This document shows, piece after piece, positions 5,993 through 6,223 of a DNA stretch of 6,223 nucleotides. Under the pieces are notes generated by a model. That model was not told where the DNA came from. It worked only from the letters and a program-made list of their open reading frames with translations, and searched no databases. The DNA is taken from NCBI GenBank assembly GCA_023262645.1, contig JALRAA010000097.1, positions 1-6,223 of the forward strand. Reading direction: 5' to 3'. The translations under genes and the position numbers were made by a program. Source of the stretch: Burkholderiaceae bacterium (GTDB lineage Bacteria; Pseudomonadota; Gammaproteobacteria; Burkholderiales; Burkholderiaceae_C). Numbering within the stretch: position 1 is the stretch's first letter; each line of letters starts with the position of its first letter.

Positions 5993-6223
5993 ATGCCAAC
6001 ACCGCTCAACACTTTGTTTGAAAACAACCGCGCATGGGCTGACCGCATGAGCCGCGAGCGCCCGGGGTTTTTTGAAAAATTGGCGCGCCAGCAGTCGCCC
6101 AAATATTTATGGATCGGTTGCTCGGACAGCCGGGTGCCTGCCACAGAAGTGACCGGAGCTTTGCCCGGGTCCATTTTTGTCCAGCGAAACATTGCCAACG
6201 TGGTCATTCACACCGATTCAAAC
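5993..6223 (+). CDS. can: Beta-class carbonic anhydrase (5' part, cut by window edge)
   Basis: The first 77 residues of a beta-carbonic anhydrase, which interconverts CO2 and bicarbonate using zinc in the cytoplasm. The N-terminal helix NNRAWADRM leads to WIGCSDSRVPATEV, which supplies the first zinc ligand Cys43 and the Asp45/Arg47 catalytic dyad. FVQRNIANVV (62-71) is the next family signature. The HxxC pair giving the other two zinc ligands should lie beyond the window, so completeness cannot be judged. The ATG is 3 bp after the liuR stop, and no strong ribosome site is visible, so translation is probably coupled to liuR. In this position a plausible job is supplying bicarbonate to the biotin-dependent methylcrotonyl-CoA carboxylase of leucine degradation; that role is inferred from context. 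Confidence 0.93.
   Translation, partial: MPTPLNTLFENNRAWADRMSRERPGFFEKLARQQSPKYLWIGCSDSRVPATEVTGALPGSIFVQRNIANVVIHTDSN

Noticed and set aside
5716..6207. A 163-codon - strand frame opposite liuR and can
   Set aside because: Both + strand genes have strong family signatures over this span, and the antisense product shows none.

Overview
The window looks like ordinary chromosome from a betaproteobacterium, most likely Burkholderiales and probably the Comamonadaceae side. The reasons are the gene order glyS-gmhB-plsC-YgjP-like protease, the pairing of a LiuR-type MerR regulator with a carbonic anhydrase, and the protein sequences themselves. G+C is in the mid-50s percent by eye, which would be low for most Comamonadaceae. 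The taxonomic call is inference from family resemblance, not a search result. The window is packed with genes: seven of them, six complete and the last cut by the right edge. I see no RNA genes, mobile elements, CRISPR arrays or long repeats.

Left block (1-4483, + strand): a tight operon-like run. glyS (glycyl-tRNA synthetase beta subunit) is followed after 6 bp by gmhB (heptose bisphosphate phosphatase, for the LPS inner core). gmhB overlaps plsC (lysophosphatidic acid acyltransferase, for phospholipid synthesis) in a TGATG. plsC overlaps a YgjP/DUF45-type zinc metallopeptidase in an ATGA. The block joins one translation gene to two envelope-building genes and a protease of unknown target. 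glyQ is expected just left of the window, but is not visible.

Middle (4452-5525, - strand): a two-domain metallo-beta-lactamase-fold hydrolase points toward the left block. Its 3' end overlaps the protease gene by 32 bp, with no terminator-like structure between them.

Right block (5526-6223): a 62-bp divergent intergenic region holds a 16-bp perfect palindrome (22 bp with one mismatched pair). It matches the type of operator known for LiuR, the MerR-family regulator of leucine/isovalerate degradation. To its right are the liuR-like gene and, 3 bp later, the start of a beta-class carbonic anhydrase. The likely logic is a LiuR-controlled leucine catabolic locus that continues off the right edge. 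The carbonic anhydrase could feed bicarbonate to methylcrotonyl-CoA carboxylase, and the divergent hydrolase could belong to the same regulon.

I found no clearly new system. The points most worth following are the shared operator, the uncharacterised hydrolase placed under it, and the carbonic anhydrase linkage.
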